A stretch of DNA of 29,246 bases from Bacillota bacterium (lineage in GTDB: Bacteria > Bacillota > Clostridia > Christensenellales > Borkfalkiaceae). Below, one piece after another: positions 8,371 through 15,943 of the stretch. Every line of letters begins with the position of its first letter. Position 1 is the stretch's first letter. The position numbers and the translations under genes are program-made. Below the pieces are notes generated by a model. It had not been told where the DNA came from, searched no databases, and saw nothing but the letters and a program-made list of their open reading frames with translations. The stretch covers positions 1 through 29,246 of the forward strand of contig QAKE01000061.1 of NCBI GenBank assembly GCA_003343995.1, in the 5' to 3' direction.

Positions 8371-9038
8371 AATACTGCAAACACTGCCGCGTCAAAGTCG
8401 ATTCTTCCGAAAATTACTGCCCGCTTTGCTATAATTATCTCGACGAGGGCGAACAAGAGCCCAACCGTTTTGAATATTATATGGGGCGCGACAAAAATAA
8501 AAAGCGCAAAGCGAACAACTTCTTTTTGCTGAAATTGTTCTTATACGTCAGCATCTGCATTTCGGTGGTATGCTTTACGGTGAACTATTTCACCGACCCG
8601 CACATGATGTGGGCGCCCGTGGTATTCGTTTCGATTTTGTATCTTTGGATTTTAATCGGGCATACTATTATCAGTAAAAGGAGTCCGTTTGAAAAGATAT
8701 TTTTCCAGTTTATCGGCTTGATATTGCTGCTCATTTCGCTGGAGCGGCTTTCCATGAGCGAGTGGTTTTTGAATTACGTTCTGCCGTCTATTTTGCTGGC
8801 GACGTCCTCGGTGATGGCGCTCATCAGCTTGATTTCCAAACGTAAAAATTCCCTCGTTTCCACATTTTTCGTGTATTACGTGCTGTTGGAAATCGTGTCG
8901 ATCGTCCTGCTTTTCATAGACGTTTATCACACGCTTTATCTCATTCACGCGGTGTATAACGGATTGCTCCTTTTGGGCACGCTGATTTTCGCCTACCGTA
9001 TTTTGCGGGCGGATATCGCCAAAAAAGCGCACTTGTAA
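8367..9038 (+). CDS. Zinc-ribbon membrane protein, DUF6320-like
   Basis: Starting at ATG 8367 (overlapping the previous stop as ATGA) gives 223 residues. A TTG 15 bases earlier is open but lies inside the ribosome-binding region (GGGAGAA). Residues 1-22 form a zinc ribbon with two CxxC pairs (YCKHC and YCPLC). A polar linker follows, then about six hydrophobic helices that fill the remainder. This matches the architecture of DUF6320-type proteins as I remember them; the function is not known. It is the last gene of the operon. No clear T-tract terminator follows before the next promoter at 9068. Confidence 0.75.
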   Translation: MKYCKHCRVKVDSSENYCPLCYNYLDEGEQEPNRFEYYMGRDKNKKRKANNFFLLKLFLYVSICISVVCFTVNYFTDPHMMWAPVVFVSILYLWILIGHTIISKRSPFEKIFFQFIGLILLLISLERLSMSEWFLNYVLPSILLATSSVMALISLISKRKNSLVSTFFVYYVLLEIVSIVLLFIDVYHTLYLIHAVYNGLLLLGTLIFAYRILRADIAKKAHL

Positions 9039-9067
9039 AAATAATCGATTTCCGCGTTGTTCGCGTA

Positions 9068-9096
9068 TTGACAAAATCGCGCGGGCAATGTATAAT
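9068..9096 (+). promoter_or_regulatory. Consensus sigma-A promoter
   Basis: TTGACA (9068-9073) and TATAAT (9091-9096) with a 17-bp spacer, a full consensus match. Predicted start is near 9103, giving a leader of about 68 bases before the ATG at 9171. Confidence 0.9.
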
Positions 9097-9104
9097 AAGC
9101 GTAA

Positions 9105-9140
9105 GATATTATCCGTAACCCCGAGGGGGCGGGATATATC
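9105..9140 (+). promoter_or_regulatory. Structured 5' leader hairpin
   Basis: The leader folds into an outer stem (105-109 with 136-140, extended by 111-114 with 132-135), an internal loop, and a CCCC-GAG-GGGG tip (119-129), all offset by 9000. The ribosome-binding site (AAGAAGG) is outside it. I do not recognise it as a known riboswitch class; it may only stabilise the message. Confidence 0.5.
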
Positions 9141-9170
9141 TGTGCTATAAAAACGAAAGAAGGTAGATTT

Positions 9171-9983
9171 ATGGATCCGGTAATGATTATACTCGTTTGC
9201 GTAATCGGTTTGCTGCTCATCGGCGTAATCGTTTCGCTTGCGAAAACTTCCAAAGGCAAAAAATCCGCGCCGAATGCGGAGAAAGCCGCGGAAGAAACGA
9301 AGAAGGAAGAAGAACTTTTCTCCGAGGTGAAGGAAGAAATTCCCGCCGCGCCCGCCGAGGCGGAAACGGCAGCCGACGCGCCTTGCGAAGAAGCGCCGCA
9401 GGAGGAAGAACGAGCCGCCGAGGCGGAAACGGTTGCCGACGAAGCTCCCGTAAAGGAAACGGCGGAAATGGAAGAGTCCGCGCCGTCAATAGAGGTTGCC
9501 GCGGCTGTTGTTTCGGAAAGAGAGCCGCGCGGTTTTGAAAAAATTCCGAAAGGCGAGCCAAAAAAGCCGTTTTACGAGAGGATTTTGCTGTCGGACGAGG
9601 ATGTCCGTCGGTATTTCGACGAAATTCATAACGAGTTCAAGTCGTATAGAAACGTAAACGCGCGCGTATCCAAGGGGTACGATTCCTTCCGTAAAAACCG
9701 CGCGCTCGTCGCGAGGCTGTATCTTTCGGGAAAGACGTTGAAACTCTATTTGCGCCTCGACGCGTCGGCATACGAAAACACCAAGTATCATCAACAGTAT
9801 GCGGGCGATAAAAAGACCTATGCGGAAATTCCCATGATGGTCAAAATCAAAAGCGCGCGCGGGCTTGCCAACGCGAAAACGCTGATCGCCGATCTGATGA
9901 AAAACGAAGGAGCGGAAAAGAAAAGCCGCTATACGAAAGTAGATTACATCGAAACGCTGAAAGCGTTGATGGAAAACGATTGA
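9171..9983 (+). CDS. Membrane-anchored protein with acidic linker and unknown C-terminal domain
   Basis: 270 residues in three parts. Residues 4-23 form one transmembrane helix. About 25-130 is a low-complexity Glu/Ala/Pro linker with near-repeats such as AEAETAADAP and AEAETVADEAP. Residues 133-246 form a folded domain (SDEDVRRYFDEIHNEF, then ARLYLSGKTLKLYLRLD). I cannot name this domain. It recurs in the incomplete gene at 28678, which has the same anchor-linker-domain plan. Lack of an N-terminal signal beyond the helix and a basic stretch after it (KTSKGKK) suggests the bulk of the protein is cytoplasmic. It has its own consensus promoter and a hairpin terminator, so it is transcribed alone or with limited read-through into the ABC exporter. 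Confidence 0.75.
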   Translation: MDPVMIILVCVIGLLLIGVIVSLAKTSKGKKSAPNAEKAAEETKKEEELFSEVKEEIPAAPAEAETAADAPCEEAPQEEERAAEAETVADEAPVKETAEMEESAPSIEVAAAVVSEREPRGFEKIPKGEPKKPFYERILLSDEDVRRYFDEIHNEFKSYRNVNARVSKGYDSFRKNRALVARLYLSGKTLKLYLRLDASAYENTKYHQQYAGDKKTYAEIPMMVKIKSARGLANAKTLIADLMKNEGAEKKSRYTKVDYIETLKALMEND

Positions 9984-9987
9984 CGCC

Positions 9988-10012
9988 GCGCCCCCGATTT
10001 TTTCGGGGGCGC
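9988..10012 (+). terminator. Hairpin terminator or attenuator before the ABC exporter
   Basis: Perfect 10-bp stem (9988-9997 with 10003-10012, loop TTTTT). The following AATCTTATTT is only moderately T-rich, so it may reduce rather than stop transcription into the exporter gene 19 bases downstream. No separate exporter promoter is visible in the 48-bp gap. Confidence 0.65.
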
Positions 10013-10031
10013 AATCTTATTTGGAGGAAAC

Positions 10032-11744
10032 ATGCTGAAACGATTTTTCGCCTATTATAAACCGCATAAAAAACTGTTTATCGTCGATACGATCTGCGCG
10101 TTTTTGGTTTCCGCGTGCAATCTCGTTTATCCGATGATCGCAAAAAACATCATCAACGTGTACGTGCCCGATAAAAAATTGCAGCTTTTAATCGTCTGGT
10201 GCGTCGTTTTGCTGTTGATTTATGCGATCAAGGCGATTTTAACGTATATCGTGCAGTATTGGGGGCATTTGCTCGGCGTGCGTATTCAGGGCGACATGCG
10301 CCGCGCCATGTTCGCGCATCTGCAAAAACTGCCGTTTACTTATTTCGACAACAATAAAACCGGCGTGATCATGTCGCGGATGGTCAACGATTTGTTCAAT
10401 ATTTCCGAACTCGCGCACCACGGACCGGAAGATCTGTTTATGTCGCTCATTTCCATCGTCGGCGCGTTCGTCATGCTCGCCACCATAAACGTTTATTTAA
10501 CGCTGATCGTATTTATTTTTATTCCCGTTCTCATTCTGTTCGCGGTTAAAAACCGCAAGCGCATGAACGAATCCTTTATGCAGATGAGAAAGGAGGAGGC
10601 GAGCATCAACGCCGATATCGAAACCACCGTATCGGGCGTGCGGGTGACGAAGGCGTACAGCTCCGCCGATTACGTGCAGGGGCGTTTCGACAAGGCGAAT
10701 AAAGGCTATCAGAAGGCGCGCGGTCGCGCCTATAAGGCGATGGGCATTTTCGGCTCGGGAATGGGATTTATCAGCGATTTTCTCTATCTTGCGGTGCTCT
10801 TGGCGGGCGGTTTGTTTTTCTTTTACGGTTATATCGATACCGGCGAATTTGCCGCGTATATTCTGTTTATCGCCATGCTGCTCAACCCCATCCGCACCAT
10901 CGTTACGCTTTACGAGGAAATCCAAAGCGGCGCTACCGGTTTCAAACGGTTTTGCGAGGTGATGGACGAAGAACCCGAACGCGACGCGCCCGACGCCGTA
11001 ACGCTCGGCGAAATCGAGGGCGATATCGAATTTAAAAACGTGGAATTCGCCTATGAAGGCAAGGAAGAGGTGCTCGATAACGTCAGCTTTTCCATTCCGC
11101 ACGGCAAAACGACGGCGCTCGTCGGCGGGAGCGGCGGCGGAAAAAGCACCGTGTGCCATTTGATTTTGCATTTTTACGAACTGAACGGAGGGGAAATCAC
11201 CCTCGACGGCATAAATATTGCGAAAATCTCGCGGGAGTCTTTACGCGAGAAGATCGGCATCGTCGCGCAGGACGTGTTCATCTTCGACGGAACGGTGCGG
11301 GAAAATATCGCTTTCGGCAAGGCGAACGCGACGGACGAGGAAATCGAAGAGGCGGCGAAGCGCGCGAATATCCACGATTTTATCGTAAGCCTTCCCGAAG
11401 GATACGAAACGTGGGTGGGCGAGCGCGGCGTACAGCTTTCCGGAGGTCAGCGGCAGAGAATTTCCATCGCGCGCGCGTTTTTGAAAAATCCGCCCATTCT
11501 CATTTTGGACGAGGCGACAAGCGCGCTCGACAATATCACCGAAACGCAGATACAATCCTCTCTCAACGAATTGAGCGCCGGCAGAACGGTTGTCGCCGTG
11601 GCGCACCGTTTGTCTACGATTCGTTCGGCGGATCAGATCGTCGTTTTGGAACGCGGCAAAGTCGTCGAACGCGGCACGCATGAAGAGCTCGTCGCGGCAG
11701 ACGGCAGATATGCCGAAATGCTCGGGGAAAAAGTCAACGGCTGA
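10032..11744 (+). CDS. ABC exporter half-transporter (permease-ATPase fusion)
   Basis: A 570-residue half-transporter of the MsbA/LmrA/BmrA type: an N-terminal six-helix membrane domain (about 15-310) and a C-terminal ATPase domain. The ATPase motifs are complete: Walker A GGSGGGKST at 365-373 (K371), signature LSGGQRQR at 469-476, Walker B ILILDEATSALD with D493 and E494, and H-loop H525 in VAHRLST. It should act as a homodimer or with an unlinked partner, exporting a lipid, peptide or drug; the substrate cannot be inferred. The ribosome-binding site is GGAGG. It lies 48 bases after the membrane-anchored protein gene, separated by a hairpin, and is closed by a strong terminator. Confidence 0.95.
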   Translation: MLKRFFAYYKPHKKLFIVDTICAFLVSACNLVYPMIAKNIINVYVPDKKLQLLIVWCVVLLLIYAIKAILTYIVQYWGHLLGVRIQGDMRRAMFAHLQKLPFTYFDNNKTGVIMSRMVNDLFNISELAHHGPEDLFMSLISIVGAFVMLATINVYLTLIVFIFIPVLILFAVKNRKRMNESFMQMRKEEASINADIETTVSGVRVTKAYSSADYVQGRFDKANKGYQKARGRAYKAMGIFGSGMGFISDFLYLAVLLAGGLFFFYGYIDTGEFAAYILFIAMLLNPIRTIVTLYEEIQSGATGFKRFCEVMDEEPERDAPDAVTLGEIEGDIEFKNVEFAYEGKEEVLDNVSFSIPHGKTTALVGGSGGGKSTVCHLILHFYELNGGEITLDGINIAKISRESLREKIGIVAQDVFIFDGTVRENIAFGKANATDEEIEEAAKRANIHDFIVSLPEGYETWVGERGVQLSGGQRQRISIARAFLKNPPILILDEATSALDNITETQIQSSLNELSAGRTVVAVAHRLSTIRSADQIVVLERGKVVERGTHEELVAADGRYAEMLGEKVNG

Positions 11745-11760
11745 GCCGTAAAACAAATAA

Positions 11761-11793
11761 AAAAACCGCGGCGTTATCAGCCGCGGTTTTTTT
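11761..11793. terminator. Rho-independent terminator after the ABC exporter
   Basis: Stem with GC core CCGCGGC/GCCGCGG (11761-11772 with 11780-11791, loop GTTATCA), preceded by a run of A and followed by a run of T, so it can work on both strands. It lies 17 bases after the stop codon. Confidence 0.93.
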
Positions 11794-11898
11794 ATGCATT
11801 AAAGCCGTTTTTTATAGGTTTTGTGCCGAATATTTAAGGTAATCGCGGATTTTTAGGCGTAAAATATATGGCGTAAACATCGTCAGGGAGGAAAGACA

Positions 11899-13149
11899 AT
11901 GAAAGAATACGACGTAATCGTGTGCGGTTCCGGTCCCGCCGGAATCGGCGCGGCGCTGTCCGCGGGGAGAGCGGGGGCAAAAACGCTGCTTATCGAAAAG
12001 GACGGCATCGTGGGCGGCGTGGCGACCACCGGTTTAATGAGCCACTGGACGGGCACGGCGGACAGTCCGCTTTATAAGGAAATCATCGCGCGTTCCTGCG
12101 CGGAGGAAAACCGTTCGCTCGACGAGAACGCGAAATATATCAATCCCGAGCTTTTGAAAATCATGTTGCTGAAAATGCTGCAAGAGGCGGGCGTTCAGAT
12201 CCGTTTATATACCTTCGTTTCCGGCGTGATTCTGGAAAACGCCGTCGTGCGCGGGGTAAAGACGACGAGCAAAAGCGGGGAAGAAAGCTTTTACGCGCAC
12301 ACGGTAATCGACGCCACCGGCGACGGAGACGTCGCCTGTTTTGCGGGCGTGCCCTATGAATACGGGCGGGAAGGCGATCATAAAGCCCAGCCGCTGACGC
12401 TCATGTTCAAAGTCGGCGGGGTGGATTATACCAAGGGGACGTTTCTCGGCAGTTTTGAAACGCTGTTTGAAACGGAAAAAGGGGAATTGCAGGCGCTCGG
12501 CAGAAAACATCTGCCGTTTCCCGCGGGGCACGTGCTGCTTTACCGCTCCACGATAGACGGCGTCGTTACCTGCAACATGACCAACGTCATCAACCGCGAC
12601 GGCACAAATGCCGAAGATTTAACGCAGGCGGAAATCGAGTGCCGCATGCAAATTCCGAAAATCATCGAATTTTTGCGGGAGTACGCGGCGGGGTACGAAA
12701 ATTGCTATCTGCTTTCGTCGGCGTCGGTCATCGGCGTAAGGGAAACGCGCCATTTTCAAGGAAGATACACCGTTACCGAGCAAGACGTTTACGATTGCGT
12801 GCCTTTCGACGATTGGGTGGTCAAGGGGGCGAAGTTTAATTTCGACATCCACAATATAGACGGCGCGGGGCTGGATAAAAACGGCTTGCAGGCAAAGTAC
12901 GTGCAAAAAGAGGGCGGATATTATCTTCCGCTGCGCGCGCTGCTGCCCGTCGGTACCGAAGGCTTGATTCTGGCGGGAAGGTGCATATCCGGCACGCACG
13001 TCGCGCATTCTAATTTCCGCGTGATGCCGATCTGTCTTGCCATGGGGGAAAGCGCGGGCGCCGCCGCCGCGCTCGCCGCAAAAGGGAAAATTTTCGTTTC
13101 CGCCGTCGCCGCGGAGGATATCCGAAAGCTCGTTTTCGGCAATCGATGA
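11899..13149 (+). CDS. FAD-dependent oxidoreductase
   Basis: 416 residues with an N-terminal Rossmann FAD-binding motif (VIVCGSGPAGIGAALSAGRAG, glycines at 10, 12 and 15, with the dinucleotide-binding acidic residue in LLIEKDG). A second flavin-contact region follows (VIDATGDGDVACFAG near 135-149), and the C-terminal ILAGRCISGTHVAHSNFRVMP resembles the cofactor-binding end of FAD_oxidored (PF12831-type) enzymes. These often sit in carbohydrate-utilisation loci of gut bacteria; the substrate is usually unknown. The ribosome-binding site is GGGAGGAAAG. No clear -35/-10 pair was found in 11794-11898. It ends 7 bases from the convergent AraC-type gene, with no hairpin between them. Cytoplasmic, as there is no signal sequence. 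Confidence 0.88.
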   Translation: MKEYDVIVCGSGPAGIGAALSAGRAGAKTLLIEKDGIVGGVATTGLMSHWTGTADSPLYKEIIARSCAEENRSLDENAKYINPELLKIMLLKMLQEAGVQIRLYTFVSGVILENAVVRGVKTTSKSGEESFYAHTVIDATGDGDVACFAGVPYEYGREGDHKAQPLTLMFKVGGVDYTKGTFLGSFETLFETEKGELQALGRKHLPFPAGHVLLYRSTIDGVVTCNMTNVINRDGTNAEDLTQAEIECRMQIPKIIEFLREYAAGYENCYLLSSASVIGVRETRHFQGRYTVTEQDVYDCVPFDDWVVKGAKFNFDIHNIDGAGLDKNGLQAKYVQKEGGYYLPLRALLPVGTEGLILAGRCISGTHVAHSNFRVMPICLAMGESAGAAAALAAKGKIFVSAVAAEDIRKLVFGNR

Positions 13150-13156
13150 ACGGCGC

Positions 13157-13654
13157 TTATTCGATCTGAAGAATCTTGTTCGGCTTTCGGCAATCGGACG
13201 GCGTTAAATCGAATATCTTTTTCAAGCTGTTTGCCAAGTGCTGCGCCGAGGAAAAATTAAGTTTTTCCGCAATGGCGGCAACGGATAAGGAAGTGCTTTT
13301 CAACAACTCGAAGGCGCGTTCGCATTTTACCCTTTCGATATATTTTTTCGGCGGGAGTCCGATAATTCTGTTAAACAGATACCGGAAATGTTTTTCGCTG
13401 AAATTGTATCGCTTTGCCAAACCGCTCACCGATATATTTTCGTAGGTGTGTTCGCTGATGTATAATTCCGCCTCCAAAATAATATTATAGTGCGGCGTTT
13501 TTTCCATGTCTTTGGTGCGAATATTTCTCAGCCAGCTGAACAAGAGATCCATAAACACGGCGTTGGCAGAACCCGTGCCTAAATCCGACTGCATTCTCAG
13601 ATAACGCAAAATCTTATTTACGGCTGGCAGCTCCTTGTTTTTCAGAGGTACGGT
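13157..13654 (-). pseudogene. AraC-family regulator, apparently lacking its N-terminal domain
   Basis: About 165 residues are convincing. They hold the end of a sensor domain (VPLKNKELPAVNKILRYLRM) and a complete AraC DNA-binding domain with two helix-turn-helix motifs (ISVSGLAKRYNFSEKHFRYL and SVAAIAEKLNFSSAQHLANS). A normal member of this type has roughly 270-290 residues with an N-terminal cupin-like sensor domain. The reading frame stays open to 13942, but that extension is antisense to the well-supported hydrolase gene at 13658 and has the composition of a shadow ORF. The regulator sequence seems to stop where the hydrolase sequence begins. Both genes lack their 5' ends, as if a deletion or an assembly join removed both starts and the shared promoter region. 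If expressed from an internal ATG (13594) it could still make a DNA-binding fragment. Confidence 0.65.
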
Positions 13655-13657
13655 ATC

Positions 13658-15811
13658 GTGTTCGATGACGAATATTTTAAAGGTTTGGGCGAGGGCGGAA
13701 TAAAGCTTTATTACGTGACTTGCGATACGGAATGGGGCGTTTCCGGCACGGAGAAGAATTTTGCCGAGGAATGTACTCGGCTTTTCGCCGCCGTGCCGGA
13801 CGCTTACGTGATGGTGCGCATCGGGCTGCATCCGCCCGTTTCCTTTACCGAAGAAAACCCGAACGAATGCTTTACCTACGACGACGGTTCTTCGCCGTCC
13901 GTCGTGCTCGGCAACGAAACGTTCCGCCGCAAATATCCGCATTTGTATTCCGAGGCGTCCGCCGTGTGGCGAGAACAGGCGAAAAACGCTTTGCTGGAAA
14001 CTTGCGCGCGTTTCGACGCGCTCCCGTTTGCCGACCGTATCGTCGGTTATTTTTTCGCCGCGGGCGGCACGAGCGAGTGGTATTATCTGCTGAATTTGGA
14101 AAACGGCGAGCGATACGGCGATTTTTCGGCGGCGTTCAAGCGGGAATATTCCGCTTATTTAAAAGATAAGTATAAAACGGAAAGCGCGCTGAAAAGCGCG
14201 TGGCGCGATGAAACCGCTTCCTTTAAAAATCCCGCGATTCCCAGCCTCGAAGAGCGTTTTTTTGCCAAAAAATTCGATATGGGCTATTGGCGGGAGGACG
14301 AGGCGAGCGTGGAAAATCTGACTTCCGTGCGCACCAACGGCACCAACGTCGGCAGTTTTTTGAACGTCGACGAGCACATGCGCGTGTTCGATTTTTACCG
14401 TGCGTGGCACATCGCCACGGCGAAAAGCCAGATTTATTTCGCAAAGGCGATCAAGGAAAAATACCGCGGCGAAAAGCTGACGGGCGCGTTTTACGGTTCG
14501 TACGGCTGTACGGATTTTTTCGACGGCTCCACCGCCGCCGGCGTTTTGGAAATTCTCGACAGCAACGCTTTGGATTTCCTCGCCGCGCCGGGGGTATACG
14601 TCAACCGCCAGCTCGGCGGCTTTACGGGACAGCGGGAGATGGCGGATTCCTTCGCGCTGAGAAATAAGCTGTTCATCGTGGAGGAGGACTGCCGAACGCA
14701 CCTCGAAGTGCCGCATTTTCGGGCGATGTTCGATTATTACGATATCGACGACACCTACAACGTGTTAAAGCGGGATTTCGGCAGAAATCTTTGCGAAAAT
14801 CTGCCCGCTTGGTGGTACGACCATTACGTGGGCGGCGCGAGATATAAGCACGAGGAGATATATAAGCTGTTCGCGCGGCAAACGAAAATCGCCGTCGAAG
14901 CGCTCGCCCTGCCGAACCGCGGCAAGGGTAACGAAATCGCCTTTATCTACGACGAGGAAAGCATTCACGCCGTATCGAATCAAACGACGAAAGAGCTTGT
15001 GGAATATTTCCGCAACTATGAAATCGCGCGCATCGGCGCGGGCGCGGACCAGTATTTTCATAACGATTTGCAAAACCCGCTCATGCCCGATTATAAGCTG
15101 TACGTTTTTTTCAACACGTTGTTTTTAAGCGGACAAGAGCGCGCCGCGATACACGCAAAACTGAAAAAAAACAACGCCACGGCGCTTTGGGTATACGCGT
15201 CGGGGGCGATCGATCCCGACGCGCGAGTGCGGCTAAGTTGTGAGAATGCGAGCGCGTGCACGGGAATCCGATTGAAGATGCTGACGGAAAAGCACCACAC
15301 GAAATACCGCGTGAGGGAAAGCGATTGCGGTATTTTCCGCCGGCTCGACAAGCGCAGGATTTTCGGCGTGAACGACCGCCCGTACGCGAGCAATATTCTC
15401 GTGGTCGTCAAGGACATTACCACCTTCGCCGCGCCGCTTTTTTACGCGGAGGACGAAAACGCGGAAAACGTCGCTTACTTTTTAACCAACGGCTTGCCCG
15501 CGGTTACCGTGAAGGAGTGCGACGGATTTCGTTCGGTATTCTGCGGCAGTAAGATATTGAACGCCGAAATCGTGCGGGAAACGGCGCGTTTCGCAGGCTG
15601 TCATATCTGGTGCGAAAGCGAGGACGTGTTGTACGCGAGCGATCATTATCTTTGTATTCACGCCTCGTCGAACGGGAAAAAGGAGCTGATTTTCAAAACG
15701 CCCTGTTCGCCTTACGAGGTTTACGAAGAAAAATATTACGGCGAAAATATCTTCCGTTTGCAAATCGATATGCAGAAAGGTCAGACGCTGACTTTCGCGC
15801 TGAAAAGGTAA
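13658..15811 (+). CDS. Clan GH-A glycoside hydrolase (GH42/beta-galactosidase-like), probably 5'-truncated
   Basis: 717 residues resembling large beta-galactosidase-like glycosidases. The candidate acid/base is E140 in GGTSEWYY. The candidate nucleophile is E342 or E343 in FIVEEDCRTHL, preceded by the PGVYVNRQLGGFTGQREM segment typical of these enzymes. The first residues (DDEYFKGLGEGGIKLYYVTCDTEW) look like the interior of the barrel, after the first strand and helix, so the true N-terminus is probably missing. The only start is a GTG with a modest AGAGG upstream and no promoter. The sequence upstream of it belongs to the opposite-strand regulator. If the truncation is real the enzyme is likely inactive or unexpressed. 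It ends in a strong terminator. Substrate unknown; no signal peptide can be assessed. Confidence 0.75.
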   Translation: MFDDEYFKGLGEGGIKLYYVTCDTEWGVSGTEKNFAEECTRLFAAVPDAYVMVRIGLHPPVSFTEENPNECFTYDDGSSPSVVLGNETFRRKYPHLYSEASAVWREQAKNALLETCARFDALPFADRIVGYFFAAGGTSEWYYLLNLENGERYGDFSAAFKREYSAYLKDKYKTESALKSAWRDETASFKNPAIPSLEERFFAKKFDMGYWREDEASVENLTSVRTNGTNVGSFLNVDEHMRVFDFYRAWHIATAKSQIYFAKAIKEKYRGEKLTGAFYGSYGCTDFFDGSTAAGVLEILDSNALDFLAAPGVYVNRQLGGFTGQREMADSFALRNKLFIVEEDCRTHLEVPHFRAMFDYYDIDDTYNVLKRDFGRNLCENLPAWWYDHYVGGARYKHEEIYKLFARQTKIAVEALALPNRGKGNEIAFIYDEESIHAVSNQTTKELVEYFRNYEIARIGAGADQYFHNDLQNPLMPDYKLYVFFNTLFLSGQERAAIHAKLKKNNATALWVYASGAIDPDARVRLSCENASACTGIRLKMLTEKHHTKYRVRESDCGIFRRLDKRRIFGVNDRPYASNILVVVKDITTFAAPLFYAEDENAENVAYFLTNGLPAVTVKECDGFRSVFCGSKILNAEIVRETARFAGCHIWCESEDVLYASDHYLCIHASSNGKKELIFKTPCSPYEVYEEKYYGENIFRLQIDMQKGQTLTFALKR

Positions 15812-15817
15812 ATTTAC

Positions 15818-15848
15818 AAAACGCCCGACCGCACCGTCGGGCGTTTTT
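15818..15848. terminator. Rho-independent terminator after the hydrolase
   Basis: A perfect 12-bp stem (15818-15829 with 15836-15847, loop CGCACC) ends in TTTTT, starting 7 bases after the stop. The left arm begins with AAAA, so it can work in both directions. Confidence 0.92.
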
Positions 15849-15904
15849 ATGTTAAAAAATCGCCGTAATACGCGCTGAAAACGCAAGCGTAAGACGGTTT
15901 TTCG

Positions 15905-15931
15905 TGATACAATTAAAATATATTTTAATTG
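15905..15931 (+). promoter_or_regulatory. Extended -10 promoter overlapped by a 22-bp palindromic operator
   Basis: TGATACAAT (15905-15913) is an extended -10 element; no good -35 is present. Positions 15910-15931 form a perfect 22-bp palindrome (half-site CAATTAAAATA) centred at 15920.5, on the predicted start near 15920. It ends one base before the AAGGAG ribosome-binding site. A repressor bound here would block initiation. The operator role is inferred. Confidence 0.6.
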
Positions 15932-15943
15932 CAAGGAGAAAAA

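Noticed and set aside
9103..9142. Leader hairpin as a known riboswitch
   Set aside because: It has no pattern I can match to a named riboswitch class, so it is reported only as a structured leader.
13655..13942. Extension of the AraC reading frame to an ATG at 13942
   Set aside because: It is antisense to the well-supported hydrolase, has Arg/His/Val-rich shadow composition and no sensor-domain character.
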